NCBI GenBank assembly: GCA_963797475.1 | Contig: CAWCPR010000020.1 | Span: 127,082-191,081 of the forward strand | Reading direction: 5' to 3' | From: CAWCPR01 sp963797475 | Lineage (GTDB): Bacteria; Chloroflexota; Anaerolineae; Anaerolineales; UBA4823 | Length of the DNA stretch: 64,000 bases | Shown: positions 26,461-36,248 of the stretch, one piece after another | Layout of the letters: each line of letters opens with the position of its first letter | Position numbering within the stretch: position 1 is the first letter of the stretch | Made by a program: the position numbers and the translations under genes | The notes under the pieces: generated by a model | Told to the model about the DNA's origin: nothing | The model's input: the letters and a program-made list of their open reading frames with translations, nothing else | Database searches by the model: none

Positions 26461-26946
26461 ATGACGAAATCAAACGACAAACTGGTTTGGAAGCTGCTCG
26501 AACAGGTAATGGATCCAGAAATCCCGGTTGTTTCCGTTGTAGAAATGGGCCTCATCCGGGCGGTTGAAGTAAATGATCAATCGGTCCACATTACGATGAC
26601 CCTCACCTATTCCGGGTGTCCAGCGCTGCTCGCCATTCAAGAGGAGATCAAGAACCGGCTGCAAGCTGCTGGATTTAAAGAAATCGAGCTGCAAATCAGC
26701 CACGAGCCTGCCTGGACCAGCGATTGGATCCAGCCCCAGGCCCGCCAAAAGTTAAAGGCGTTTGGCCTGGCGCCTCCGCCAATTCACGGTGGTGAGTTCG
26801 AGCTTGCCTTATTGGATGTGGTCACTTGCCCATACTGTGGCTCACCTGATACCAGTCTAAAGAACAGTTTCGGGCCAACCCTTTGCAGGGCGATCTTTTA
26901 TTGCAACAACTGCCAGCAGCCTTTTGGACAATTCAAACCGATTTAG
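26461..26946 (+). CDS. paaD: PaaD, DUF59-family maturation factor of the epoxidase
   Basis: A 161-residue protein with an N-terminal DUF59/MIP18 domain (DPEIPVVSVVEMGLIRAVEV; TYSGCPALLAIQEEI) and a C-terminal zinc ribbon (CPYCGSPD ... CNNCQQPFG). PaaD is thought to help insert or repair Fe-S or di-iron centres of the PaaABCE complex. The C-terminal CxxC pairs are complete. It is the last gene of the paaABCD run. Confidence 0.93.
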   Translation: MTKSNDKLVWKLLEQVMDPEIPVVSVVEMGLIRAVEVNDQSVHITMTLTYSGCPALLAIQEEIKNRLQAAGFKEIELQISHEPAWTSDWIQPQARQKLKAFGLAPPPIHGGEFELALLDVVTCPYCGSPDTSLKNSFGPTLCRAIFYCNNCQQPFGQFKPI

Positions 26947-26970
26947 GATGGAGAAAAACGGAGCAGAAAC

Positions 26971-27285
26971 ATGAAATTGGTTGCGCTTTACAAGAATCCC
27001 GGCGATCCGGAAGCATTCGACGGCGCTTATTTCAATACCCACATGCCCCTCATCGCCAAAGTGCCTGGGCTAGAAAAGACGGTGATCACCCGCTTCACCC
27101 GCACTTTGATGGGGGAAAGCTGGTACATGATGAACGAAATGTACTTCAACGACGCCAACGCCTTGAAAATTGCCATGAAAAGCCCCGAGATGGCGGCTGC
27201 GGGTGAAAACCTGAACAGCTTTGCCGAAGGGCAGGTGACGTTGATGTACGCTGAAGAACAAGAACCAATCCTACCGTTTGGATAA
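26971..27285 (+). CDS. EthD-family protein
   Basis: A 104-residue ferredoxin-like protein of the EthD family: MKLVALYKNPGDPEAFDGAY, a conserved HMPLI, and the RFTRTLMGESWYMMNEMYF strand region. EthD proteins accompany oxidative degradation genes, but their biochemical role is poorly defined. It follows paaD by 25 bases with GGA upstream, so it probably belongs to the same transcript. Confidence 0.85.
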   Translation: MKLVALYKNPGDPEAFDGAYFNTHMPLIAKVPGLEKTVITRFTRTLMGESWYMMNEMYFNDANALKIAMKSPEMAAAGENLNSFAEGQVTLMYAEEQEPILPFG

Positions 27286-27297
27286 CCGGGTTTCGAG

Positions 27298-27840
27298 ATG
27301 ACAGGCTTTCTGGTTCTCGCGACGCAAATCTTGTTCGAGCATCCTTGGGTGAGAGTCGTTCAGGATACACTCGAACACGACGGATTCAAGCAAAAGTATA
27401 TCTACCTGGAAAGCCCGGCGGACGCGGTTGCAACCGTGGGGGTCACTCAGGAAATGCAAATTATCCTGACCCACCAATACAGGCATCCGATCAGGCTTGA
27501 GATTTACGACCTGCCGGCTGGAAGGATGAACATTGGAGAAAAGCCCACCGATGCAGCCCGGCGAGAATTCGAAGAAGAAACAGGATTTTACCCAAAAAGT
27601 ATCGAACCCTTGGGATATTACAACCAGTTTCCTGGTTCCCTAAAGGCAGGCACCTACCTGTTTTTCGCTCACGATCTGATCGCCACACGCCAAAATTTGG
27701 ATGAAGGCGAATTTCTGGACATCGCTATAAAACCGGTGGGTGAGATCCTGGATATGATCCTGAACGGTGAAATATTGGATGGCTCGCTGCAATTAGGGGT
27801 TTTATTGGCGATCCAAAAAGGTTTGCTCCCCGGTTTTTAG
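27298..27840 (+). CDS. NUDIX hydrolase (ADP-ribose pyrophosphatase-like)
   Basis: A 180-residue NUDIX enzyme. The NUDIX box is complete: GRMNIGEKPTDAARREFEEE followed by TGF, fitting GX5EX7REUXEEXGU. The TG(F)LVLATQILFEHPWVRVV start and YRHPIRLEIYDLPAG segment resemble ADP-ribose pyrophosphatases, which hydrolyse ADP-ribose to AMP and ribose-5-phosphate. It starts 13 bases after the EthD stop codon. Why it lies in this catabolic run is unknown. Confidence 0.87.
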   Translation: MTGFLVLATQILFEHPWVRVVQDTLEHDGFKQKYIYLESPADAVATVGVTQEMQIILTHQYRHPIRLEIYDLPAGRMNIGEKPTDAARREFEEETGFYPKSIEPLGYYNQFPGSLKAGTYLFFAHDLIATRQNLDEGEFLDIAIKPVGEILDMILNGEILDGSLQLGVLLAIQKGLLPGF

Positions 27841-27885
27841 GAGAGCTTGGTCTCTAGATTGAATTTTATCGGATGAGGAGAATAG

Positions 27886-28860
27886 ATGGAATATCGAAAC
27901 CTGGGCTACACGGGTCTGAAAGTCTCCGAGCTTTGCATGGGCAGCATGCAGTTCGGATGGACCGCTGACGAACCTACTTCTTTAAAAATTCTGGATGGGG
28001 CGTATGACGCCGGGATAAACTTCATCGATACCGCCGACGTTTATTCTCGCTGGGCTGATGGAAATTCAGGTGGGGAGGCTGAAAAAATTATTGCGAAATG
28101 GATGAAACAGCGTAAGGTCCCACGAGATCAAATTGTGATCGCCACCAAGGTGCGGGGAGCAATGGGGAAGGGCCCAAATGACCAGGGGCTTTCGCGGGTT
28201 CACATCCTCAACGCAGTCGAAGCTTCCCTTGACCGGCTCGATACAGATACCATCGATCTTTACCAGGCGCATTTCTACGATGAATCAACCCCGGTCGAAG
28301 AAACGCTTTCTGCATTCGACCATTTGATCCAACAAGGAAAAGTGCGCTATATCGGGTGTTCCAATTATCCTACCTGGCGGCTGATGCATGCCTTATGGAC
28401 TTCGGATTCAAACTGCCTGGCGCGGTACGATTCCCTCCAACCCCACTACTCACTCGTACACCGGGCGGAGTTCGAAACCGAGCTGAGAGAGGTGTGCAAG
28501 ACATTTGGCCTGGGTGTAATCCCATACAGCCCGTTGGCAGCCGGGTTCCTGAGCGGGAAATACCGCAAGGGTCAAGAAATCCCTGAAAGCGCCCGGTTGG
28601 ATCGAGCTCGCCGCTTCTTCAATGAGAAAAATTGGGCCTTATTGGATAAAATCGAGACCATAGGGCGGCAAAAAGGTGGAAAAACGATCTCCCAGATCGC
28701 GTTAGCCTGGCAGCTCAGTGACCCGGTGATCACCAGTCCGATCATCGGGCCTCGCTCGATGGAACAGCTCCAGGACAACCTTGGCGCCGTAGGGTTACGA
28801 CTTAACCCTGAAGAGAAGAAAATCCTGGATGATGCCAGCGATTGGAGGGACAAGGAGTAA
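27886..28860 (+). CDS. Aldo/keto reductase
   Basis: A 324-residue TIM-barrel oxidoreductase of the aldo-keto reductase superfamily (NADPH-dependent carbonyl reduction). It shows the N-terminal GYTGLKVSELCMGSMQFGW, the catalytic-tetrad region FIDTADVYSRWADGN (Asp and Tyr) with Lys in IATKVRGAMG and His in YQAHFYDEST, and the cofactor segment AWQLSDPVITSPIIGPRSMEQ. The start ATG follows GAGGAG. The substrate is not predictable. Confidence 0.9.
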   Translation: MEYRNLGYTGLKVSELCMGSMQFGWTADEPTSLKILDGAYDAGINFIDTADVYSRWADGNSGGEAEKIIAKWMKQRKVPRDQIVIATKVRGAMGKGPNDQGLSRVHILNAVEASLDRLDTDTIDLYQAHFYDESTPVEETLSAFDHLIQQGKVRYIGCSNYPTWRLMHALWTSDSNCLARYDSLQPHYSLVHRAEFETELREVCKTFGLGVIPYSPLAAGFLSGKYRKGQEIPESARLDRARRFFNEKNWALLDKIETIGRQKGGKTISQIALAWQLSDPVITSPIIGPRSMEQLQDNLGAVGLRLNPEEKKILDDASDWRDKE

Positions 28861-28924
28861 TACCGCCCGAGATGGGGGATTTGAAAGATTTCACCATTTA
28901 CGATTGTCAAAGGAGTAAAAAAAG

Positions 28925-30055
28925 ATGGCAGTCCCAGAGATAACCAGAGAAGACCGGCCAATCACTGAAGAGGCCGATTATTTAAAGTTAAATAGTGTCG
29001 ACCATGTACACTTTTGGGTAGGGAACGCGGTTCAGGCGATGTATTATTGGTGGAAAGGCTTTGGGTTTACGCCGGTGGCATACTCCGGTTTAGAGACCGG
29101 CAACCGCCAGTTTGCTTCATACGTGTTGACCTCCGGCCAGATCCGCCTGGTCGTTTCAGCACCCTACAGCCCCACCAGTGAGATCGCCGCTCACCAACTC
29201 GTTCATGGGGATGGCGTGAAAGTGATCGCTTTTGAAGTCGAGGACGTAGCTCAGGCATACGCCGCCACCGTATCTCGTGGAGCGAAAGTTGCCTGGGCGC
29301 CGCGCGAGGAAATCGATGAATTCGGTGAGCTGCGCACGGCCGCAATTCACACCTATGGAGAAGTGCTGCACGTATTTGTAGATCGCTCTGCCTATGGCGG
29401 CCCGTTTGCTCCTTCCTACAAAGCGCTACACTTACAGGCTGAGCCAGCCGGACTCGCCTCGGTCGACCACATTGTTGGCAATGTGCAGCTTGGGAAAATG
29501 AACGAATGGGTCAATTTTTACCACCACATTATGGGCTTTCGCCAGTTGCTGCACTTCGACGACAAAGACATCAGCACAGAATACTCTGCGCTGATGTCAA
29601 AAGTGATGCAAAATGGCAACGGTCGCATAAAACTCCCAATAAATGAACCTGCAGAAGGGAAAAAGAAAAGCCAGATCGAGGAATACCTGGATTACTATCT
29701 GGCTCCTGGGGTCCAGCATATCGCCATGGCGACCGGGGATATCCTGGAAACCGTCGCCAAACTCCAGAGTCGCGGCATCGGGTTTTTGCGTGTTCCGGAG
29801 ACCTATTATCAGGCGCTGCCAGATCGGGTCGGGAAAATCAAAGAATCGCTCGATACGATTCGGGAATTAGGCATCCTGGTGGATCAAGACGATGAGGGTT
29901 ACCTGCTGCAAATCTTCTCAAGACCCTTGCAAGATCGTCCAACCACTTTTATCGAGGTCATCCAGCGCCGCGGCAGCCGGGGCTTCGGAAAAGGCAACTT
30001 CAAAGCCTTATTCGAGGCAATAGAATTGGAACAAGCCCATCGTGGGAATCTGTGA
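28925..30055 (+). CDS. hppD: 4-hydroxyphenylpyruvate dioxygenase
   Basis: A 376-residue Fe(II) enzyme converting 4-hydroxyphenylpyruvate to homogentisate. Two vicinal-oxygen-chelate domains are visible. The metal ligands fit VDHIVGNVQ (first His), GVQHIAMAT (second His) and TFIEVIQRRG (Glu); the FGKGNFKALFEAIELEQ tail is typical for the family. AAAGGAG precedes the ATG. The next genes encode a fumarylacetoacetase-family protein (GTGA overlap) and homogentisate dioxygenase, so this is the tyrosine/homogentisate route. Confidence 0.94.
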   Translation: MAVPEITREDRPITEEADYLKLNSVDHVHFWVGNAVQAMYYWWKGFGFTPVAYSGLETGNRQFASYVLTSGQIRLVVSAPYSPTSEIAAHQLVHGDGVKVIAFEVEDVAQAYAATVSRGAKVAWAPREEIDEFGELRTAAIHTYGEVLHVFVDRSAYGGPFAPSYKALHLQAEPAGLASVDHIVGNVQLGKMNEWVNFYHHIMGFRQLLHFDDKDISTEYSALMSKVMQNGNGRIKLPINEPAEGKKKSQIEEYLDYYLAPGVQHIAMATGDILETVAKLQSRGIGFLRVPETYYQALPDRVGKIKESLDTIRELGILVDQDDEGYLLQIFSRPLQDRPTTFIEVIQRRGSRGFGKGNFKALFEAIELEQAHRGNL

Positions 30056-31077
30056 AATATCTGACTTTTTCCCACCCGGACGAAACCGATCCAGCAGGCA
30101 GGCGAATTGCCAGGCTAGGTGCTTTGCGGGATGAGTTGGTGATCGATCTAATTGCGGCGCGCAACTGGGCTATGGAAGCTCGCCTCCTACCGGGCGAAGA
30201 CCTTCCCGGTTCGCTCTACGAGCTGATCCTCGCTGGCCCGGTTTCCTGGCTTTATGCAAAAAATATCGTCAATGCTTTGGAAGGCGTGAATCCTCTCGAT
30301 GTCCAGTCACCTGGCATGAACCCGGTCGCATATGCTTTGTCGGAGGTCTGGCTTTTTCCACCGCTCACCCGGCCCATGAGCCTGCGAGATTTCTATGCAT
30401 TTGAGGGGCATGTCGCCGCCGCCTATGCCAACCGGGGGGCTCAAATTCCAAGTGAGTGGTACCAGTTCCCGGTTTTTTATTTTTCCAATCCGAACGCCAT
30501 ATTTGGCCCAGGCGAGGTCATCCCTTATCCCGCATACACACAAGCCTTGGATTACGAATTGGAAGTCGCTTGCATCATCGGTAAGCCGGGTATAGATATT
30601 GATGCTGAAGAAAGCGAGAATTATATTTTCGGCTACACAATTCTTAACGATTGGTCCGCCCGCGACGTACAAAAATTGGAGATGCGGGTTGGTTTGGGAC
30701 CTGCAAAAGGCAAAGATTTCGCTTCATCCCTGGGCCCATGGATTGTCACTCCCGAGGAGCTCACCCATCATGAGGCTGGCCGGCCGGGTGTATACGACCT
30801 GCAAATGACCGCCAAAGTAAATGGCGAAGAGCTTTCGCGTGGCAATTGGCGCGAAATCCACTACTCGTTTGGTGAGATGATCGCAAGGGCTTCTCAAGAT
30901 GTTTACTTGCTCCCCGGTGAAGTGATCGGATCGGGGACCGTGGGTACAGGCTGCTTGCTCGAGCTCACGAAAGGTCAAGGCCCCTGGCTTAAAGTTGGGG
31001 ATGTGATTGAATTAGAAATTGAGGGGCTGGGCAAGCTGGCCAACCGCGTGGGGCCGTCGCTTATCCGGATGTTTTAG
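30052..31077 (+). CDS. Fumarylacetoacetate hydrolase family protein
   Basis: A 341-residue FAH-superfamily protein from a GTG start that overlaps hppD by four bases. The metal-site region is clear: YELEVACIIGKPG, GYTILNDWSARDVQ, and PAKGKDFASSLGPWIVT, with a late GEVIGSGTVGTGC. In the hppD-hmgA context the likely substrate is fumarylacetoacetate or maleylacetoacetate. No maleylacetoacetate isomerase gene is next to it, so the pathway may use the cis isomer directly or an isomerase elsewhere. Confidence 0.9.
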   Translation: MKYLTFSHPDETDPAGRRIARLGALRDELVIDLIAARNWAMEARLLPGEDLPGSLYELILAGPVSWLYAKNIVNALEGVNPLDVQSPGMNPVAYALSEVWLFPPLTRPMSLRDFYAFEGHVAAAYANRGAQIPSEWYQFPVFYFSNPNAIFGPGEVIPYPAYTQALDYELEVACIIGKPGIDIDAEESENYIFGYTILNDWSARDVQKLEMRVGLGPAKGKDFASSLGPWIVTPEELTHHEAGRPGVYDLQMTAKVNGEELSRGNWREIHYSFGEMIARASQDVYLLPGEVIGSGTVGTGCLLELTKGQGPWLKVGDVIELEIEGLGKLANRVGPSLIRMF

Positions 31078-31094
31078 GTTAGAAGGAGGCACAT

Positions 31095-32261
31095 ATGTCG
31101 TTTTATTACAAGCTCGGCCAGATTCCACAAAAACGCCACACGCAATTTCGTAAACCAAATGGCGGCCTTTACCGGGAAGAAGTGATGGGCCTGGAAGGTT
31201 TTTCAGGCATTCAGTCTATTCTTTACCACCATTATTTGCCTCCCAGGGTGAAAGAAGTACAGTCGCTTGGAAACGTGGACGAGGCCTACGATGATTACGG
31301 CCCTATCCGCCATCGCGCTTTCGCGACTGCAAACATTCCTCAAGGCGGCGATCCCGTTTCTGCCAGGCGTGTGTTGCTGGGAAATAAGGATGTTACCCTG
31401 GGCGTGAGCCGGCCGACGCGCAGCATGGATTACTTTTACCGGAATTCACAGGCTTATGAAGTCTGGTTCGCACACGAAGGTCAGGGCGTCTTGCACTCAC
31501 AATTTGGGAAGCTTCCCTTCCGTTCCGGCGATTATATCACCATCCCGTATGGGACAACCTGGCAAATGATATTAACCACGCCAGAAGCTCGTTTTTATAT
31601 CATCGAAGCGCAGTCGCAAATCGAACCCCCAAACCGCTACCGCAATAAATACGGGCAGTTGCTAGAACATTCACCTTATTGCGAGAGAGATATTCGTCCA
31701 CCGCAGGACCTTGAAACCTGCATCGATAAAGGCGAATATGAGGTGCGCGTCAAGGCCCGCAACCAGATTACTCGCCATCTCCTCGAACACCATCCCTTAG
31801 ATGTGATTGGATGGGATGGGTATCTCTATCCCTGGATCTTCAGCATCCATGATTTCGAGCCGGTTACCGGGCGCTTGCACCAACCACCGCCCGTCCACCA
31901 GACATTCCAGGGGCACAATTTCGTCGTGTGCTCCTTTGTACCCCGCTTGTTCGATTACCACCCACAAGGGATTCCGGCGCCTTACAATCATTCAAACGTG
32001 AATTCCGACGAGGTGATTTATTACGCAGAAGGCAATTTCATGTCCCGGCGTGGGATAGATCAATATGACATCACCCTGCACCCAAGTGGTCTTCCCCATG
32101 GCCCTCAACCCGGAGCTGTCGAGGATTCGATCGGCAAAGAAAAAACCGATGAGCTGGCTGTCATGGTCGACACCTTTAATCCCTTACAGGTCGCGGTCGC
32201 TGCGCAGGAATTTGAAAAGTTGGGTTATATGGATTCCTGGTTGGAAGGCGATGGGGAATAA
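31095..32261 (+). CDS. hmgA: Homogentisate 1,2-dioxygenase
   Basis: A 388-residue cupin-type Fe(II) ring-cleaving dioxygenase that opens homogentisate to maleylacetoacetate. Family segments include FYYKLGQIPQKRHTQFRKPNG at the start, the AHEGQGVLHSQFGKLPFRSGDYI cupin strand, and PYNHSNVNSDEVIYYAEGNF ... HPSGLPHGPQPG with the conserved His and Glu ligands. The ATG follows AGAAGGAGG. It completes the hppD-FAH-hmgA operon. Confidence 0.93.
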   Translation: MSFYYKLGQIPQKRHTQFRKPNGGLYREEVMGLEGFSGIQSILYHHYLPPRVKEVQSLGNVDEAYDDYGPIRHRAFATANIPQGGDPVSARRVLLGNKDVTLGVSRPTRSMDYFYRNSQAYEVWFAHEGQGVLHSQFGKLPFRSGDYITIPYGTTWQMILTTPEARFYIIEAQSQIEPPNRYRNKYGQLLEHSPYCERDIRPPQDLETCIDKGEYEVRVKARNQITRHLLEHHPLDVIGWDGYLYPWIFSIHDFEPVTGRLHQPPPVHQTFQGHNFVVCSFVPRLFDYHPQGIPAPYNHSNVNSDEVIYYAEGNFMSRRGIDQYDITLHPSGLPHGPQPGAVEDSIGKEKTDELAVMVDTFNPLQVAVAAQEFEKLGYMDSWLEGDGE

Positions 32262-32305
32262 TTGTTCATGACCGGGATGGGAATTTTTAAAGGAGAAAAT
32301 TCGGC

Positions 32306-33283
32306 TCAACCTTGTTTCAAACAGATTTTTATGCCCTCCCAGGCCTCCTTAAAAGCATCGACCACAACTGGATCATAACGAGACCCTGAACAATTGATAA
32401 TTTCTTCATACGCATGCCCTTCGGAGTAAGATTCCCGGTAAACGCGCTCGGTTGTAATTGCATCCAGCGAATCGGCCACCGTAACGATACGCGCTTCCAG
32501 CGGAATCTCTTCGCCACTTAGTCTATCCGGATACCCCATACCGTCCCAACGCTCATGATGGCAAAGGATGACTGGAATTGCAGGGGACAGGTATGGGATG
32601 TTTTTTATTAACTCAGCGCCCATTTGAGGATGGCGTTTCATTTCCGCCCACTCTTCGTCATTTAGCGGCCCAGATTTTTTCAGGATCTGCTCACTGATAT
32701 AAATCTTGCCGATATCATGCAAGATGCTGCCAAACTGCAACAGGTAGATTTGTTTAGGACTCCAACCAAGCTGATGGGCAATCTGCTTCGAATATTCCAT
32801 CACCCGTTCGACATGCCCACGGGTATATTGGTCCCGCAGCTCGATTGCATTGGAGAACAGGATCAGGCTGGCCTGGTATGCCTGTTGCAGCTCAGCCAAT
32901 AACAGCTCCTGGCTGCGAGACAGGCGAGACTGCACCGTGAGCAATAATTCCTTTCTATCCACCGGCTTGACCAGGTAATCTTCCACACCCAGCTCTTTCC
33001 CCAAGATAACATCCTCACGGCGGCCGCGCGCGGACAAGAAAATAAAAGGTATCACCACCCAATCCGGGCGCGAGCGCACCTTTTCAAATAATTCATACCC
33101 ATCCATCTCTGGCATGGATATATCAGAGATGACCAGGTCTGGGTGCTGGGTTTCCATCTGGTCCAGAGCCTCCAGGCCATGCATGGCTGCCATAACCTTA
33201 TATCCCCCTGCCTCCAACATCAACTGCAAACCCTGCCGGGTAATATCGTTATCTTCGACAACTAAAATAGTCTCTTCTGCCAT
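32306..33283 (-). CDS. Response regulator with HD-GYP phosphodiesterase output
   Basis: A 325-residue regulator. The receiver domain (1-120) has EDND near residues 10-13, phospho-acceptor Asp54 in VISDISMPEMDGYE and Lys106 in YLVKPVD. The HD-GYP domain (about 140-325) has HDIGK at 189-193 and HHERWDGMGYP at 242-252, so the c-di-GMP phosphodiesterase residues are present. No DNA-binding domain. It begins two bases after the sensor-kinase stop codon and is surely its partner. Within the ComQXP-like locus it takes the place of ComA, implying that the signal acts on c-di-GMP rather than directly on promoters. Confidence 0.9.
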   Translation of the reverse strand: MAEETILVVEDNDITRQGLQLMLEAGGYKVMAAMHGLEALDQMETQHPDLVISDISMPEMDGYELFEKVRSRPDWVVIPFIFLSARGRREDVILGKELGVEDYLVKPVDRKELLLTVQSRLSRSQELLLAELQQAYQASLILFSNAIELRDQYTRGHVERVMEYSKQIAHQLGWSPKQIYLLQFGSILHDIGKIYISEQILKKSGPLNDEEWAEMKRHPQMGAELIKNIPYLSPAIPVILCHHERWDGMGYPDRLSGEEIPLEARIVTVADSLDAITTERVYRESYSEGHAYEEIINCSGSRYDPVVVDAFKEAWEGIKICLKQG

Positions 33284-33285
33284 GT

Positions 33286-36134
33286 TTATATCTCTGAGAC
33301 CGGTAGCGAGATTTTGAATGTGGACCCCTTACCCAACTCGCTGATGATCTCAATTTCTCCCTCATGAAGATCTACAATTTCTTTGACGATTGCCAGCCCT
33401 AACCCTGTCCCGTGGATTTTCGATTGTCTCACCTGGCGACCGCGGTAGAAACGCTCAAATAAATGCGGGCGGTCTTCCGGATCGATCCCCATCCCGGTAT
33501 CTTCCACCGAAAGATAGGCATAATTATCCTTCGAATAAGTACGGACACAAATTTCGCCCTGGGATGTATAGCGAATCGAATTGGCCACCAGGTTCGTAAT
33601 CAGGCGCGCCAACTGGTTGCGCTCTCCGTAGACAGGTGGAATGTCGAGACCGGGGACAACGGTCAGTCGATTTCCGGCTGCCTGGGCCATCGGCCGGTGT
33701 GCATTCACAACCTCTTCCGTTAGTGCATTCAAATCTACCGCAGGAAAACTCGATACTCTTCTTTTTCCCCATCGCCAATCTGGACAGGTCCAAGATATCT
33801 TCCACCAGCTTGCGAACAAGTAAGCTCTGCTCTTTGACGATTCCCAAATATTGGCCTCGTTTTTCGGGCGGCGCGTCTTCTAGAAGCTCCAGGAAAAGGC
33901 TGATATTGGTTGTGGGGGTGCGCAGCTCGTGGGAAACATCCGAGACAAACTGGTCTTTCAGCCGGTCGAGTTCTTTCTGACGGGTGATATCCCGTAAACT
34001 GCCCACATAACTGACGATCCGCCCGGACTGGTCACGCACCGGCGCTATAGTCAACTGGATGTCATAGGACCGCCCCTCAATCGTTTGCGCCATTAGGTCG
34101 CCAGTCCACACCTGGCCTTTCGCTAAGTAAGCCCGCATATGATCTAAGGTTTCGGCATTGGTTTCTTCTTTGAAAAGATCGTATAGCGTACGCCCAATCA
34201 ATTCTTTGGCGTAAAAACCGGATTGTTCTTCGAAGGCCGCGTTTACAGTTACGATACGCCCGTCCAAGTCGCTAACGATCACGCCGTCGCCCACACTTGC
34301 CAGGATTGCTTCCACTCGCTCCTTGGCATCATACAGTTCTGCTGTCCGCTCCTTAACCCGCTGTTCCAATTCAGCAGCGTATTGGCGCAAGCGTGTCAGC
34401 AGGTGAATGTTTTCAAGGACCGGCCCGATCTGGCGGGCGACTACCCGCAAAATATCCAAATCTTCCCCGCTGAATATATCGCCGCCGAATTTTGGACCTA
34501 ATGCCATCAACCCTTGCACCTGCCCGTGGCCGATGACTGGAATCCACAAGTATACTTGTTCGCTTTCGAGAAGCTGGTGTTCTTCCGGGGTAAAAGCGAC
34601 TTCGGATAATGCCTGTCGCAAAGAAGAACGCTCTACTTCTCCGATACGAAGTAAGTAGTTTAGACTGGTGCGCGGTAAAACCGAAAAAGACAGCGGGTGT
34701 TCGCTTGTCAAAGCCCTGCGGGGCGCGACCTCAATGGTGGAAAAATGTCCATCCGCGTCTCTCAGGAACACGCAACTCTCCTCCAGGTGGAGCGTGCTGA
34801 TCAACCGGTTCGCGATCGTCTCCGCCAGGGACTTCAATTCAGTGATCTGTTCAATCCCTTGGGTGATATTGGTAACCGCGGTGCGGTAATCATACCAGCC
34901 TCCATAAAAAGCTGTATCGACAACCCGCTGCACACGGCGTTGCAGCGGCACGAAAGCGCTGGCAAGCAGCAGAACCAGAAAAGTGTTGACCAGGGAAGTT
35001 CCGACCGCTGTATTCGGTAACCAGCAATTCAATATCGAGTAAAGTATCAGGTAAAATGCACCTAGAATGGAATAAACCAGGATAAACGTCGCGCCGCGAT
35101 TGACGTGCTTCTCGACCTCAATCAATCGATGGCGGAAAATTGCGTAACCATAGGTTAACGGCAGGATACCCAGCAGTACAAAAGCAAAGGAATAAGGCAC
35201 CACAGTCTGGTGGAGAAGGGCCTCCGGCAGGATTGTCAGTGTGACGACCGGAAGGGCGCTTAAAACCCCTCCTAAAACCACGATACGGATCTTGCCTCTT
35301 GAACCGACCGTTGTTGCATGGCGATAGGCGTAAAATAAGAGCACAACCACGAGAAGCAAATTCATCGCAAGAAAGAACCTGCTCGCAGAAAAAATCAAGG
35401 GGAACCAGGAAGAGGATCGAACCGTCTGAGGCCCAATAATCAACCAGGGGGAACCGCCAAAAATTGCGATCACGTATAGCAGGCCCATACCAAAACGACG
35501 CCAGGAAATCATCGCCGTTTGTGGAAAGCGCAGGTGCAGGTGGACCGAGAGCGGGCCAATTAACCACAGCAAAAATCCAAAAATACCGGTCGCCCAGAAC
35601 GGGCCCTGGTAAGTGTTTGCGCCGGCAGTTAACGTTTAACGCACTGGCCTGGCACCAGCCGAAGAAAATCCCCGCAACCCCTTCTCCTGGCGTGAAGGCT
35701 TCCACCGAAAATCCAACCAACCAAAAAATCAGCGCCAGGATCAAAGGAGCCAGGCGCACCATCAGATGCTCGGATGGGGGATCAATCAGCTTGATTGAAA
35801 CCGGCAGGATCGTCGCCCCGCGTTTTACCTCAAAATGTAGTGTGTCGCCGTCGCGTTTTCCTAATGAATATCCGAGCGCCTCACTCCAGGCTACGCCATT
35901 CACTGATTGGATGATATCGTTTACTTGTAGATTGTTGTAAGCCGGCCCGGAAGGATCGATTTCGTTCACAATTCCGGTCGGAGCCACGTCCGAAATGCCA
36001 TCGTAACCACTAACTACGGCCTGGTAGGCGCTCCAACCTAAATAAACCACCGAAACAAACGCCAGGGCAAATGGAAAACTAAGCCGCCAGCGTCGGGAGA
36101 TTCGCTCCGGCAATAAAATCGCAGAGAGCCTCAT
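33286..36134 (-). CDS. PDZ/multi-TM/GAF/PAS sensor histidine kinase (ComP-like), two frameshifts
   Basis: Reconstructed length about 948 residues. Order of modules: one membrane helix (about 20-42), a PDZ-like domain (about 54-105: VNEIDPSGPAYNNLQVNDIIQSVNGV split across loops), about seven membrane helices to residue 330, a GAF domain, a PAS domain (GVIVSDLDGRIVTVNAAFEEQ) and a histidine kinase (SHELRTP with His near 735; the ATP-binding GMGIDPEDRPHLFERFYRG and GTGLGLAIVKEIV). Two single-base insertions break the frame: one in the T run at 35635-35637 and one in the T/C run at 33762-33770. The helix-PDZ-multiTM arrangement is that of Bacillus ComP. An own promoter-like -10 sits directly before the ATG. 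The breaks are most likely sequencing errors. Confidence 0.85.
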
Positions 36135-36141
36135 AGTCGCA

Positions 36142-36150
36142 ATTCTAGCA
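36142..36150 (-). promoter_or_regulatory. Extended -10 promoter directly before the sensor kinase
   Basis: On the minus strand TGCTAGAAT gives an extended -10. Transcription would begin at about 36135, one base before the ATG, implying a leaderless mRNA. No clear -35 is seen. Confidence 0.4.
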
Positions 36151-36201
36151 CAGGCTGATCGACAAAGTCTAAGCCCCTGACGAAATTGTTAAAACAAACG
36201 G

Positions 36202-36229
36202 GCGAGGCAGCCACCTCGCAGCTTTTTTT
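36202..36229. terminator. Hairpin terminator between the ComQ-like and sensor kinase genes
   Basis: GCGAGG-CAGCCA-CCTCGC stem-loop (36202-36219). A run of seven T follows on the plus strand, and on the minus strand the complement gives TTTGTTTT, so it could act in both directions. It would end the peptide/ComQ-like transcript before the kinase. Confidence 0.6.
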
Positions 36230-36248
36230 CCTAAGTTGATGGTTCTCT

